A DNA stretch of 64,000 bases from Terriglobia bacterium (lineage in GTDB: Bacteria > Acidobacteriota > Terriglobia > Bryobacterales > Bryobacteraceae), in assembly GCA_020073445.1 (NCBI GenBank), contig JAIQFE010000027.1, positions 1 through 64,000 of the forward strand, written 5' to 3'. The notes under the pieces are model-generated. The model did no database searches. It saw only the letters and a list, made by a program, of their open reading frames with translations, and had not been told where the DNA came from. Each line of letters begins with the position of its first letter. Position 1 is the first letter of the stretch. A program made the translations under genes and the position numbers. Below, in pieces: positions 1 to 8,618 of this stretch.

Positions 1-2
1 CG

Positions 3-269
3 GGGCTCCCGTTTCGCGACACCCAGTGCGGATTCAAGCTGTTCCGCAACGATGCGGCCCGGGTCATCTTTCCCCGCCAGCAGCTGGACGGATTTGGCTT
101 CGACGTCGAAGATTTGCTAATCGCCCGCATCCACGGATTCAAAGTGGTCGAGGTTCCGGTGCGATGGGATAACGTGGAAGGGACCAAGGTCAGCGCGCTC
201 ACCGGAGCACGCGCGTTCTGGGACCTCGCTGTCGTGCGTTGGCACCAGTTATGCGGGCGGTACCGCTAA
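3..269 (+). CDS. Family 2 glycosyltransferase, C-terminal fragment (5' end outside window)
   Basis: Reading frame 3 is open from the window edge to a TAA at 267-269, giving 88 residues with no start in view. The stretch DTQCGFKLF followed by FGFDVEDLLIA and EVPVRW is typical of the C-terminal half of the catalytic domain of dolichyl/polyprenyl-phosphate sugar synthases (GT2). These transfer a sugar from a nucleotide donor to a lipid phosphate at the membrane. No transmembrane segment lies in the visible part. Its stop overlaps by four bases the stop of the convergent thymidylate kinase gene. The family call is good, the substrate is unknown. Confidence 0.8.
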   Translation, partial: GLPFRDTQCGFKLFRNDAARVIFPRQQLDGFGFDVEDLLIARIHGFKVVEVPVRWDNVEGTKVSALTGARAFWDLAVVRWHQLCGRYR

Positions 270-907
270 GTACCGATAAGAGGCTTCACGGCCTGCCACA
301 CTTGCTCGGCCACGGCCTCCCGCGTCTGGCTTCCGTCGATCAGACGAACGCGGGATTCGTCGGCGGCTAGCTGGCGATAAGCCTCTCGCACGCGGCGGTG
401 GAAGCCGATGTCCTGATCTTCCATCCGAGTGTCGGAATCCTCGGTGCGAGCACTGCGGCGATGCGCGCGCGCTAATCCTGTTTCCGCGTCGATGTCGATC
501 AGCAGCGTGAGGTCGGGAACCAGTCCCCGGCAAGCGATCCGATCCAGCTCATAGACCACATCGGCGCCCAGGCCGCGGCCGACACCCTGGTAGACCAGAG
601 TGGAATCGGTAAAACGGTCGGAAAGCACGGTGCGCCCCGCTGACAGAGCGGGCAGGATCAACTGATCCACGTTTTGCGCGCGACTCGCAAACATCAACAG
701 CAGCTCGGCCGTCGGGCATAGCTCGCGATTCTTGGCATCCAGCAGCACGTGCCGGATCTGGACACCGATCGGCGTTCCCCCCGGCTCCTGAGTTTCGAGG
801 ACGTCCAACCCGCTCGTGCGCAGGCGCTCGGCGAGCATGCGCAGCTGCGTGGATTTGCCGCTGCCTTCCGGGCCTTCAAAGGTGATGAACCGGCGGCGCG
901 CGGTCAT
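266..907 (-). CDS. tmk: Thymidylate kinase
   Basis: This 213-residue protein matches the usual length of dTMP kinase, which phosphorylates dTMP to dTDP in the cytoplasm for DNA synthesis. The P-loop GPEGSGKST is at residues 12-20, the dTMP-binding DRFTDS motif is at 97-102, and the arginine-rich lid (RRSAR...) is around 150-165 followed by a DxD-type stretch. It is the last gene of the long minus-strand operon starting near 8.6 kb. It follows the uracil-DNA glycosylase gene with a 35-base gap, and its 3' end overlaps the convergent glycosyltransferase stop. ATG start, good family match. Confidence 0.97.
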   Translation of the reverse strand: MTARRRFITFEGPEGSGKSTQLRMLAERLRTSGLDVLETQEPGGTPIGVQIRHVLLDAKNRELCPTAELLLMFASRAQNVDQLILPALSAGRTVLSDRFTDSTLVYQGVGRGLGADVVYELDRIACRGLVPDLTLLIDIDAETGLARAHRRSARTEDSDTRMEDQDIGFHRRVREAYRQLAADESRVRLIDGSQTREAVAEQVWQAVKPLIGT

Positions 908-942
908 AAGCGAGTCATTCGCGGGTTTAATCGCAGACCCTG

Positions 943-1686
943 TTAATCGTAAACAAAGTGCAGGACCTTCTTCAGGTCTTCCCAGGCTTCGCGTTTCGCG
1001 TCCTGATTGTAGGGTCGCAGCAAATACGAAGGGTGATACGTCACCATCACCGGAATGTCACGCCACTTGTGCCATTTGCCGCGCAGCTTGGTGACTCCGT
1101 CCTTAGTGCCGAGCACTGCTTTGGCAGCGGTCGACCCCATCGCGCAAATCGCCTTGGGGCGGATCGCCATCAGCTGCCGGAACAGGAACTGTCCGCAGAT
1201 TTCCATTTCATCCGGCTGCGGCGCGCGATTCTCCGGGGGCCTGCACTTAACCACGTTGCAGATGTAGACATCCGGGCGCCGGATCGAAATGCCTTCCTTG
1301 GAAGCGGTGTTCTCGATCATCTGCGTCAGCAACTGCCCGGCCCGCCCCACAAACGGCAGTCCGCTGGCGTCTTCATCGGCCCCCGGTCCCTCGCCGACGA
1401 ACACCAAGCCGGATTGCTCATTGCCCGACCCGAACACGATCTTCGCCCGGCCCTCGCACAGCCGGCAGCGGCGGCAGTCCTCTCCAATGTCCTGGCGAAT
1501 CTTGGCGAGCGTGTCGCCTTCCGGCGCGAGAGAGGGTAAGGCAACAGAGGCAGCGGGCAAAGGAGCTCCTTGGACAACAGATGGTGGATCGACAACTGCC
1601 GGTTTCACGTATTCACGGCGATAGATCTCGTCCACGCCGAGGTCTCGGTAAAACTCTAGTTTCTCCCGTAGCTGCTCAGAAGTCAT
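943..1686 (-). CDS. Type 4 (Fe-S) uracil-DNA glycosylase
   Basis: The protein is 247 residues and belongs to family 4 uracil-DNA glycosylases, which excise uracil from DNA. Visible family marks are the GEGPGADED motif (about 98-106), the FVGRAGQLL stretch after it, and the C-terminal TYHPSYLLR motif (about 216-224). Four cysteines fit the iron-sulphur cluster: C71 and C74 (CRRC), C148 and C164. About 60 residues precede the catalytic core, including a charged helix, more than in the compact thermophile enzymes. Its start overlaps the coaBC stop by four bases, so translation is probably coupled. Followed by tmk. Confidence 0.93.
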   Translation of the reverse strand: MTSEQLREKLEFYRDLGVDEIYRREYVKPAVVDPPSVVQGAPLPAASVALPSLAPEGDTLAKIRQDIGEDCRRCRLCEGRAKIVFGSGNEQSGLVFVGEGPGADEDASGLPFVGRAGQLLTQMIENTASKEGISIRRPDVYICNVVKCRPPENRAPQPDEMEICGQFLFRQLMAIRPKAICAMGSTAAKAVLGTKDGVTKLRGKWHKWRDIPVMVTYHPSYLLRPYNQDAKREAWEDLKKVLHFVYD

Positions 1687-2942
1687 TGGGCGCTGTGCAG
1701 GGCCAACCGCAGCTTCATCATCTCGTCGAAGATCCGATGCGCGATAGAGATCTTCGAAGCGCGCTCGACGGGAATGGTTTCGCCGGTTCGCAACACCAGC
1801 GTTACTTCATTCTCATCCGATTCGAACCCGACCCCCTGTTGCGATACGAGATTCGCCACCACCATGTCGCAATTCTTGGACTGCATCTTGCGGCGAGCTT
1901 CCTCGACCAGGTTCTGAGTCTCCGCCGCGAAGCCGACCAGAAGACGATCACCCTTCTTGCGGCCCACCTCCGCCAGGATATCCGGCGTCGGATCGAGTTC
2001 GAGCGAAAGCCGCGCGGCGGTTTTCTTGACCTTCTGCTGCGGAGGATTCGCGCGATGATAATCGGCGACGGCCGCGGCCTTGATGACCATGGTGGCTGGC
2101 TCCAGGTGATCCATCACCGCCTGGCGCATCTCCGCGGCAGTTCGCACCGGAATCAGCTCCACGCGCGCGGGCGCGGCCAGCGTCACCGGCCCGGAAACCA
2201 GGATCACCCTGGCGCCTCGTTCCGCTGCGGCCTCGGCCAGCGCATATCCCATCTTTCCGCTGGACCGGTTGGTGAGGTACCTTACTGGATCGAGCGGCTC
2301 CTGCGTCGGCCCAGCCGTGATCAGGACCGTTTCGCCGTCCAGATCGTGCTTGGCGGTGGCCTTATTGGCGGCGCCCAGAGCCACCGTCGCGACGATTTGT
2401 GCGATGGCCTCCGGTTCGGCCAGCCTGCCTGGTCCGACCATGCCGCAGGCCAGAATCCCTTCGTCCGGCTCGACGATGACGTGGCCGCGCGAGCGCAGGA
2501 TCCGCAAATTCTCCTGCGTGGCCGGGTGGTTCCACATGTTGGTGTTCATCGCCGGCGCGAGCACCACGGCCCCGGTGAACGCCAAATATGTGGTGGTCAG
2601 GAAATCGTCGGCGAGGCCGTGGGCCAGCTTGGCAAGAAGATCCGCGGTTGCCGGCGCGATCACCAGGATCTGATTCTCCTGGGCCACGCGAATGTGCTCG
2701 ATCGCACTCGAAAGAGTATCTTCCGCACTGGTCGCGCTGAACAGGTTCGTAATCACCTTGCGGCCCGTGAGGGCGGCAAACGTGAGGGGCCGGACGAACT
2801 CCTCCGCCGAGCGAGTCATCACCACTTGCACGAAGAAACCGCGCTCCATCAGGGCGCGGGCGAGCTCAGCCGCTTTGTATGCAGCGATGCCGCCACCGAC
2901 TCCCAGGGCAACGTTCGTCGTCACCGGCATGTTCGTCACCAA
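1683..2942 (-). CDS. coaBC: Bifunctional phosphopantothenoylcysteine decarboxylase / phosphopantothenate-cysteine ligase
   Basis: At 419 residues this is a full-length CoaBC, which makes and then decarboxylates 4'-phosphopantothenoylcysteine in coenzyme A synthesis. The N-terminal flavoprotein (CoaC) half has the GGGIAAYK entry, the catalytic His near 83, the PAMNTNMW motif at 130-137 and the substrate-clamp ACGMVGPGRLAEP with the active Cys near 166. The CoaB half starts near residue 205 with LITAGPTQEPLDPVR and continues with NRSSGKMG. The start could also be the Met at residue 5. It follows rpoZ by 12 bases, the usual omega/CoaBC neighbourhood. Confidence 0.96.
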   Translation of the reverse strand: MVTNMPVTTNVALGVGGGIAAYKAAELARALMERGFFVQVVMTRSAEEFVRPLTFAALTGRKVITNLFSATSAEDTLSSAIEHIRVAQENQILVIAPATADLLAKLAHGLADDFLTTTYLAFTGAVVLAPAMNTNMWNHPATQENLRILRSRGHVIVEPDEGILACGMVGPGRLAEPEAIAQIVATVALGAANKATAKHDLDGETVLITAGPTQEPLDPVRYLTNRSSGKMGYALAEAAAERGARVILVSGPVTLAAPARVELIPVRTAAEMRQAVMDHLEPATMVIKAAAVADYHRANPPQQKVKKTAARLSLELDPTPDILAEVGRKKGDRLLVGFAAETQNLVEEARRKMQSKNCDMVVANLVSQQGVGFESDENEVTLVLRTGETIPVERASKISIAHRIFDEMMKLRLALHSAQ

Positions 2943-2954
2943 ACACGACCCAGT

Positions 2955-3206
2955 TTATTCTTCGGGAGCCGGCGCGAACATGTGGTCGATCGCGATGTCC
3001 TCATACTGGACCAAGCCGCGGCGGACCTCTTCCATGGCCATCACGGTAGGCTTCTTGGACGTGGTGGGCAGGAAGCTGCGCGCCCCGTTCTGCAGCTGCC
3101 GCGCGCGCTTGGCGGCCACGATGATGAACCGGTAGGCGCTGGCCTCCGGATCGTCGGGAATCACGCTCTGTGCGATCTGCTTAAGATTTGTTTCGGCCAT
3201 CTTCAA
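2955..3206 (-). CDS. rpoZ: DNA-directed RNA polymerase omega subunit
   Basis: A protein of 83 residues with the omega fold signature: the segment around YRFIIVAAKRARQL followed by the conserved region before VMAMEEVRRG. Omega binds beta' and helps core RNA polymerase assembly. The gene sits between gmk and coaBC, the arrangement found in many bacteria, which supports the call. The annotated ATG overlaps the end of gmk by 26 bases. A second ATG two codons later is equally possible and does not remove the overlap. Confidence 0.93.
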   Translation of the reverse strand: MKMAETNLKQIAQSVIPDDPEASAYRFIIVAAKRARQLQNGARSFLPTTSKKPTVMAMEEVRRGLVQYEDIAIDHMFAPAPEE

Positions 3207-3804
3207 AAGTCTCCAGAATCGGGCGAATCTGCTGCTCCATCCGGTCGCGGCGGCTGCGCACGGATCTTACAATCGACACCAGTGTATCCGTGGAAGCTTG
3301 CACCTCCCGATTCACCAGCAGGTAGTCGTACTGCGAATAATTCCGAATCTCCTCGGCGGCCTCCTTGAGCCTGCGCTCAATAACCGCTTCCGTGTCCTGA
3401 GACCGGGCTCGCAAACGCTCTTCGAGAACCTGCCGGCTCGGGGGGAGAATAAAAATCGAAACCGCTTCGGTTATTCGCCCTTTTAATTGTCGCGCACCCT
3501 GGACATCAATGTCGAGGACCAGGTCCGCACCGGCCCCTTTGGCCCTATCCAGCTCGCTCCGGTGGGTCCCGTAGTAGTTGCCGAACACTTCGGCCGACTC
3601 CAGGAATTCGTCGTTCGCCAGCCGCTGCTCGAACTCGGCCCGAGTGATGAAGTGGTATTCGTTGCCGTCGCTTTCCTGGCCCCGCGGAGGGCGGGTGGTG
3701 TAGGAAACCGAGAAACACAACTCCGGAATGCGCTTCATCAGCTCTCCTACCAGCGTCGATTTACCGGAGCCGGAGGGGGCCGAAATTATGAAGACGGTCG
3801 TCAT
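3181..3804 (-). CDS. gmk: Guanylate kinase
   Basis: Guanylate kinase converts GMP to GDP. The P-loop PSGSGKST lies at residues 10-17 if translation starts at the ATG at 3804, which gives 207 residues, the normal length and N-terminus (MTTVFIISAPSG). A longer frame reaches a TTG at 3840 overlapping the yicC stop. That extra part is made by an 11-base direct duplication (TTGAATAAA context twice), so it is probably not coding. The YTTRPPR...DGNEYHF region is the GMP-binding site. Located in the yicC-gmk-rpoZ-coaBC order common in bacteria. Confidence 0.95.
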   Translation of the reverse strand: MTTVFIISAPSGSGKSTLVGELMKRIPELCFSVSYTTRPPRGQESDGNEYHFITRAEFEQRLANDEFLESAEVFGNYYGTHRSELDRAKGAGADLVLDIDVQGARQLKGRITEAVSIFILPPSRQVLEERLRARSQDTEAVIERRLKEAAEEIRNYSQYDYLLVNREVQASTDTLVSIVRSVRSRRDRMEQQIRPILETFEDGRNKS

Positions 3805-3832
3805 TCCCGCGGCTTTATTCAAGGTGGCCGTT

Positions 3833-4741
3833 TTATTCAAGGTTCAGCGACTGCTCCCGGATTTTTTCGATAGCAGCCTTCGCGGCCAGGGCCAGCTCCG
3901 TGATCTTAAGGCCGATCTCGCCCGCGCCGCTGGTTTTGGACAGAACGGTATTGGTCTCGCGGTTCATTTCCTGCAACAGAAAATCGATCTTCTTGCCGCT
4001 TTCGCCGCCGGCGGCGAGCAGTCCCGCCAATTGCCCTGCGTGAATCTTCAGCCGGGCCAGTTCTTCGCCGATATCGCTGCGATCGGCCAGTATCGCGGCT
4101 TCCTGGGCCAGTCTTTGGGGATCTATCTGCACGCCCTTGAGGAGATCTTTGAGGCGCTCCGCGAGCCGGTTCTGGAAAACCTCCTGCGCGCCCGCTCGAA
4201 TCTTTTCCATCTCCTCCGCAAGCACGCCGATGTGCGAATTGTGCCCGGACATTTCCTGGGCGATCTCGGCGCCTTCGCGCGCGCGAAACTGGTTGAGCTC
4301 GTCGAGGGCGGCTCCCAAGGCGTCCAGCATGGCAGCCTCGGTTCCTGCGGGCAGCTCCGAGCCCTGGGTAGACTCGCCGAACATCCCGGGAATCCGCAGG
4401 GCGGCGTTCAGGTCGGGCTTGGTATCGAGACCATGCTCGGCCGCCGCTTGGTTAAAAGCCCCCAGATACTCCTCGAGTAAAGTGCGGTTCAATGTCGCGG
4501 CGTTCCCGTTCGTCGCAGCCGGCGGAAGGGAGATCCGAACCTCCACGTGCCCGCGCGCCAGGCGGCTCTTGACCAGCGCGCGCACGGCATTCTCGAATGG
4601 ATCGGCCACCGACGGAGCGTGCACATGCACGTCCAGCGAACGATGATTCAGCGTTTTCACGCTGACCACCAGCTCGCCATCGCCTAAGGGATGCCGGGCG
4701 CGGGCGAATCCGGTCATGCTGCGCAAGGGAGAATTAGCCAT
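3833..4741 (-). CDS. yicC: YicC/YloC family endoribonuclease-like protein
   Basis: A 302-residue protein starting with the hallmark SMTGFARA near residues 8-15, and carrying the family's C-terminal DUF1732-type segment (KKIDFLLQEMNRETNT...K). Members of this family are RNA-binding endoribonucleases (E. coli YicC acts on the small RNA RyhB). It lies one base after the msbA-like start and just before gmk, the neighbourhood in which yicC is most often found. It is slightly longer than the roughly 290 residues usual for the family, otherwise ordinary. Confidence 0.93.
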   Translation of the reverse strand: MANSPLRSMTGFARARHPLGDGELVVSVKTLNHRSLDVHVHAPSVADPFENAVRALVKSRLARGHVEVRISLPPAATNGNAATLNRTLLEEYLGAFNQAAAEHGLDTKPDLNAALRIPGMFGESTQGSELPAGTEAAMLDALGAALDELNQFRAREGAEIAQEMSGHNSHIGVLAEEMEKIRAGAQEVFQNRLAERLKDLLKGVQIDPQRLAQEAAILADRSDIGEELARLKIHAGQLAGLLAAGGESGKKIDFLLQEMNRETNTVLSKTSGAGEIGLKITELALAAKAAIEKIREQSLNLE

Positions 4742-4742
4742 C

Positions 4743-6566
4743 TTATGGATTTACGTCGGCTTCTAGAAATTGTAGTTCGTATAAGCGCTGGTATAGGCCA
4801 CCCTTGCTCACCAACTCGTCATGCCGGCCCGTATCGGCGATGCGCCCGCGGTCGAGCACGACGATCTTGTCGGCCCGGCGCACGGTCGAAAGCCTGTGCG
4901 CGATCACGATTACAGTTCGGTTCGCCATCAAAGTTTGTAGCGCCTTTTGCACCAGCACCTCGGATTCGGTATCGAGATGCGACGTGGCTTCGTCCAGGAT
5001 CAGGATCGGGGCATTCTTCAACAGAGCCCGGGCAATCGCGAGCCGTTGCCGCTGGCCGCCGCTCAACTTGAGCCCACGCTCGCCAATGATGGTTTCATAG
5101 CCCTGCGGCATGCGCAAGATAAACTCTTCGGCCAGGGCATCGCGAGCGGCCTGGTGCACTTGGTCGGGCGTCGCGTGCCGCAACCCGTAGCCGATGTTGG
5201 CGCCCACCGTGTCGTTGAACAGGAATGTATCCTGCGCCACGATGCTGATCTTGTCGCGCAGGGACGCCAGCTTCAGGTCGCGGATATCCTTGCCGTCGAT
5301 GCTGATAGCCCCGCCGGTCACATCGTAGAAGCGCGGCACCAAGTTGGCCAGCGTGGTCTTGCCCGCGCCGCTCGGCCCCACCAGCGCCACGACTTCTCCG
5401 GCCTTGACCTCCAGGTCGATGTCATCGAGCACCAGCCCCTCGGGTGACGTCGGATAGCGAAAGTTTACGTGTTCAAACGCGATGGCTTTCTCGAACCGCG
5501 CCAGCCTGGCGGCATTCGGCTTTTCCTGGACCTGCTGATCGCGATCCAGATACTCGAAAACCTTCTGCGACGCGCCCAGGGCCTGCTGGAAGATGTTGTG
5601 GATGCCGGTGAGCCGCTTGACCGGCTCGTACAGCATCAGGAGAGCGACCACGAAGCCCGCAAAGTCGCCCGTGGTCATCGCGCCGGCTTTGATCTGGTCG
5701 CGCGCGTAACCCACCAGGGCCACGATCGTCACGGCCGCCAGGAACTCGATGAGAGGAGACGCGACGGCCTGCTGGACCACATAACGCAGATTGCTTCGGC
5801 GCAGACGCTCCGCGTGCTCACGAAACCGGTTGGATTCGATCTCCTCGGCGCCGAAGGATTTCACGACCTGATGTCCGCTGAGCGTTTCTTGAAGTACCTG
5901 GTTGAGCTCCGCCGTATCGTCCTGGGCGTGACGAGTGCTGCGCCGGATCCGCCTTCCCAGCTTGGCCGTCGGCACCAGCACGAAAGGCAGTACCGTCAGG
6001 CTGGCCAACGCCAGTTTCCAATCCGTGCGCAGAATCACGGCGGCCATGCCCAGGGCGGTGAAGCTCTGCCGCAGAAGATCCGCCAGGATATGCGATAGCG
6101 CCAATTGGATCTTTTCGAGGTCGTTCATGATCGACGACATCACGCGCGCCGTCGAATTGCTCTCGAAGAAATGCGCGTCCTGGCGTACCACGCGGTCGAA
6201 GACGTCCTGGCGCAGGTCGGTGACCGCGGAGAGGCCGACGTAGTTGACCAGATAGTTCGCGACGTAATCGCACAATCCCTTGATCGCCACGACCGTAAGG
6301 ATCGCCACGGCGACCATCGTCCAGATGTTGTGAATGAACGACGGCATGAAGCTCTGCAGGTAGACGTCGTGCTGCCAGATGGGGATCTTGAACAGCAACA
6401 CCGGCGCGTCCGCGGAGGTCGGATTCAGAACGCGATCGAAGATTGCGCCGATCAGGAGGGGCGACATCGCCTGGGCCGCGCCAACCAGGCCCATGAGCAG
6501 CACCGATAGCAGTAGAAAGCCGGTGTAAGGCCGTGAATAGCGCAACAGCCGGCCGAGTTCGCTCAC
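4743..6566 (-). CDS. msbA: MsbA-like lipid/LPS ABC exporter (fused TM and ATPase)
   Basis: At 607 residues this is a type IV half-transporter with an N-terminal six-helix membrane domain (about 1-330) and a C-terminal ATPase. Walker A GPSGAGKT is at 397-404, the signature LSGGQ at 501-505, and Walker B ILILDEA at 521-527 followed by the H-loop IAHRLSTV. MsbA-type exporters flip lipid A-core or related lipids across the inner membrane. Overlap by four bases with the upstream GT9 heptosyltransferase-like gene supports a role in outer-membrane glycolipid export. The exact substrate is inference, since the family also includes drug exporters. Confidence 0.88.
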   Translation of the reverse strand: MSELGRLLRYSRPYTGFLLLSVLLMGLVGAAQAMSPLLIGAIFDRVLNPTSADAPVLLFKIPIWQHDVYLQSFMPSFIHNIWTMVAVAILTVVAIKGLCDYVANYLVNYVGLSAVTDLRQDVFDRVVRQDAHFFESNSTARVMSSIMNDLEKIQLALSHILADLLRQSFTALGMAAVILRTDWKLALASLTVLPFVLVPTAKLGRRIRRSTRHAQDDTAELNQVLQETLSGHQVVKSFGAEEIESNRFREHAERLRRSNLRYVVQQAVASPLIEFLAAVTIVALVGYARDQIKAGAMTTGDFAGFVVALLMLYEPVKRLTGIHNIFQQALGASQKVFEYLDRDQQVQEKPNAARLARFEKAIAFEHVNFRYPTSPEGLVLDDIDLEVKAGEVVALVGPSGAGKTTLANLVPRFYDVTGGAISIDGKDIRDLKLASLRDKISIVAQDTFLFNDTVGANIGYGLRHATPDQVHQAARDALAEEFILRMPQGYETIIGERGLKLSGGQRQRLAIARALLKNAPILILDEATSHLDTESEVLVQKALQTLMANRTVIVIAHRLSTVRRADKIVVLDRGRIADTGRHDELVSKGGLYQRLYELQFLEADVNP

Positions 6567-7474
6567 GCGCGCACCTTCAAGGCATCGGCGGCCGCGATGA
6601 CTTCCTCAACACTGATCCGGTCGATCGCGCTGGGGTTGGTCAGGACCTGCGCTTCGGTGCGCCACGGCGCCCAGTTGACCGGATCGCTGGGGCCAAACAG
6701 CACCACGACCGGCACGCCGAAGGCTGCTGCGACGTGCGCCGGTCCGCTGTCATTGCCGATGAACAGCTGCGCGCCCGCCATCAGGCTCTTGACTTGGGCC
6801 AGGGGAGCATTGCGGATCACGCGGAAGTTCGTGAACGCGCCAGAATCATCGGCCGGACCGGCTAAGAACACCGGCTCAAGTCCGGCTTTGTCCCGCAGGT
6901 GTTCGGCGACGGCGAGAAAGCGCTCCGCCGGCCACGTCTTACCTGGCTCGGACGCAAAGGGATGAAGAACGGCGTATGCGCCCGTGAGTGGCGTTGGAGT
7001 CGCGCTCAACCGCGCCCGCGGGATCTCGGTCCGAGGCACGCCCATCCAGAACATCGCGGAGGCGAGATGTTCGGCGGTATGAACACGGCGATCCTCACCG
7101 AGGATCTCCTGCGCCCGGGGAATTTTCGCGTTGTACACAAAACTGTAAGCGTGGTGCGCGAATCCGGCCCGGATCTGGGCGCCGGAGGTGGCCGTAAGCC
7201 ACATGCTGCGGGATCCGCCGTGAAAATTCAGGGCCATTTGGGGATGCCACTTCGCTATCGTTTGCGCCGCCGGAGGAAGAACGTCGCCGATATCCGGAGT
7301 GCCTTCGAACACCGCCCGAAACCGCTCCTCGACCACCACGCCGATCCGCAGATCGGGGCGATGTGCTTTCAGCAGCGCCAGCGCCGGAGTCGTCAGCACG
7401 CAGTCGCCCAGGGAGCGCAGACGGATCACGGCGATCCGCGAGCCCGACGGCAGCCGCTCCAGCAAATAGGCCAC
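6563..7474 (-). CDS. Glycosyltransferase family 9 (heptosyltransferase-like)
   Basis: A 303-residue protein beginning at a GTG with the GT9 entry motif IAVIRLRSLGDCVLTTPAL, and carrying the second GT9 landmark FIGNDSGPAHVAAAFGVP with VVLFGPSDP near residues 235-265. ADP-heptose:LPS heptosyltransferases (WaaC/WaaF type) add sugars to the lipid A core on the cytoplasmic side of the inner membrane. Here it is directly coupled to the MsbA-like exporter, which fits core-oligosaccharide assembly. I cannot tell which sugar is used. Confidence 0.88.
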   Translation of the reverse strand: MAYLLERLPSGSRIAVIRLRSLGDCVLTTPALALLKAHRPDLRIGVVVEERFRAVFEGTPDIGDVLPPAAQTIAKWHPQMALNFHGGSRSMWLTATSGAQIRAGFAHHAYSFVYNAKIPRAQEILGEDRRVHTAEHLASAMFWMGVPRTEIPRARLSATPTPLTGAYAVLHPFASEPGKTWPAERFLAVAEHLRDKAGLEPVFLAGPADDSGAFTNFRVIRNAPLAQVKSLMAGAQLFIGNDSGPAHVAAAFGVPVVVLFGPSDPVNWAPWRTEAQVLTNPSAIDRISVEEVIAAADALKVRA

Positions 7475-7480
7475 GCGTGT

Positions 7481-7651
7481 CTATTCTTCGATTCGCGCCT
7501 CGTCGACCAGCATCACCGGGATGTCGTCGCGAATGGGATATACCCTCTTGCACTGGACGCACTTCAGGCCGCTCTGGTCCTGTTTCAACTCCACCGGCGC
7601 CTTGCACAGCGGGCAAACCAGGATTTCCAGCAATTCTTTACTGATGGCCAT
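7481..7651 (-). CDS. Trm112 family (UPF0434/YcaR-like) small zinc-ribbon protein
   Basis: A 56-residue gene read on the minus strand from the ATG at 7651 to a TAG at 7481. The protein starts MAISKELLEILVCPLCKAPV and has two Cys pairs, CPLC near 13-16 and CVQC near 31-34, then YPIRDDIPVML, which is the Trm112/YcaR pattern. Eukaryotic Trm112 activates methyltransferases. The bacterial homologues have no settled function but often sit among LPS genes, as here just upstream of GT9 and msbA (six-base gap to the GT9 start). Confidence 0.9.
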   Translation of the reverse strand: MAISKELLEILVCPLCKAPVELKQDQSGLKCVQCKRVYPIRDDIPVMLVDEARIEE

Positions 7652-7677
7652 AGAAAACGTTAGTGTAACACCCGCTG

Positions 7678-8586
7678 TCAGGGGCGCGAGGCCGGCGCCT
7701 TGGGCGTGGCCAGATACCCGACAATCAGGTCCTTCCCCACCTGGTTCACCACCAGCTCATGCGGCTGGCGGCTGCCGCCCACGTAGAACTGCAAGGGCTC
7801 ATTCGCCTCCCGGTCTTTTTTCTCGATCTTGCGGTCGTCCACCTGGAGCTCCAAAGTGTAGCGGTTGGATTTGACGTCGGCCTTCTTCAGCAGGATCGAA
7901 ACGTCGGCCAGCTTGATCGGCTCCTTGCCCTTGTACAGCGTGAATTCGGTATAGTTGCGATCGCCGAGCTGCTTGAGCGCGTCGATTTCCTTGGCGTTGG
8001 TCGCGATCAGCCCGCTCAGCACGCCCATGTCGCCGGTGGTGCGCTTCAAGTCCGCGATGGTTCGCTCCAGTTGGCCTTGCGTGTTGGCGACTTCGGTCCG
8101 GACCTGTTTGACTTCGGTGGAAACGTCGGTGAGGGTCGATTCCGCCGATTTGGTGGCCTGCTTCAGGCTGGTGAGCTCCGTGGCCACTCGCGCGTCCGTG
8201 TCCTGGTGCTGCTTCAGCCTGGATTCGCTCACGTTGACCCGGCTGGCGAGGTCTTCCACGCTCTTCATGGTCTCTTCCTTGACCTTGCCGGCGACGCCGC
8301 GGGCCTGCCGGCGAGCCTTTTCGACCTCGTCACGCACTTCGTCGATGGCCTTCTGGCGTTCGGCGGCAGACGTGGCGGCGGCCAGAGCGGTTGCTTCGTG
8401 CAGCTTGGCGACCTCGCCGTCGATCATCTCGCGAACCTTGGATTGATCGGCTTGGACCGCGGCTAGTCTGGATTCTGTCGATCGAAGGCTTCGGATGGTG
8501 AAGATTTGCGCGATAAAAAGACCGGCGAAAGCTGCGAACAAAACCACTGTCGCCAGGCTCAACCGGGACTGCGGCTGTTCGTCCAT
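7678..8586 (-). CDS. Membrane-anchored coiled-coil protein of unknown function
   Basis: The frame is open from 8616, but the Met at 8586 (MDEQPQSRLS) is the likelier start and gives about 302 residues. A single transmembrane helix spans roughly residues 12-31 (LATVVLFAAFAGLFIAQI). It is followed by about 180 residues of Glu/Lys/Ala/Gln heptad-rich coiled coil and a C-terminal globular part of about 90 residues beginning TEFTLYKGKEPIKLADV. The topology is cytoplasmic N-terminus with the coil in the periplasm. It precedes the Trm112 gene by 26 bases and probably heads the envelope/housekeeping operon. I do not recognise the family. Confidence 0.8.
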   Translation of the reverse strand: MDEQPQSRLSLATVVLFAAFAGLFIAQIFTIRSLRSTESRLAAVQADQSKVREMIDGEVAKLHEATALAAATSAAERQKAIDEVRDEVEKARRQARGVAGKVKEETMKSVEDLASRVNVSESRLKQHQDTDARVATELTSLKQATKSAESTLTDVSTEVKQVRTEVANTQGQLERTIADLKRTTGDMGVLSGLIATNAKEIDALKQLGDRNYTEFTLYKGKEPIKLADVSILLKKADVKSNRYTLELQVDDRKIEKKDREANEPLQFYVGGSRQPHELVVNQVGKDLIVGYLATPKAPASRP

Positions 8587-8618
8587 ACGGACTATTGTCG
8601 CAGCACTGGAAGCCAAGC

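Noticed and set aside
1581-3368. A 595-residue plus-strand open frame
   Set aside because: It runs antisense across udg, coaBC, rpoZ and gmk, has Arg/His/Gly-rich composition and no domain. It is a high-GC shadow frame.
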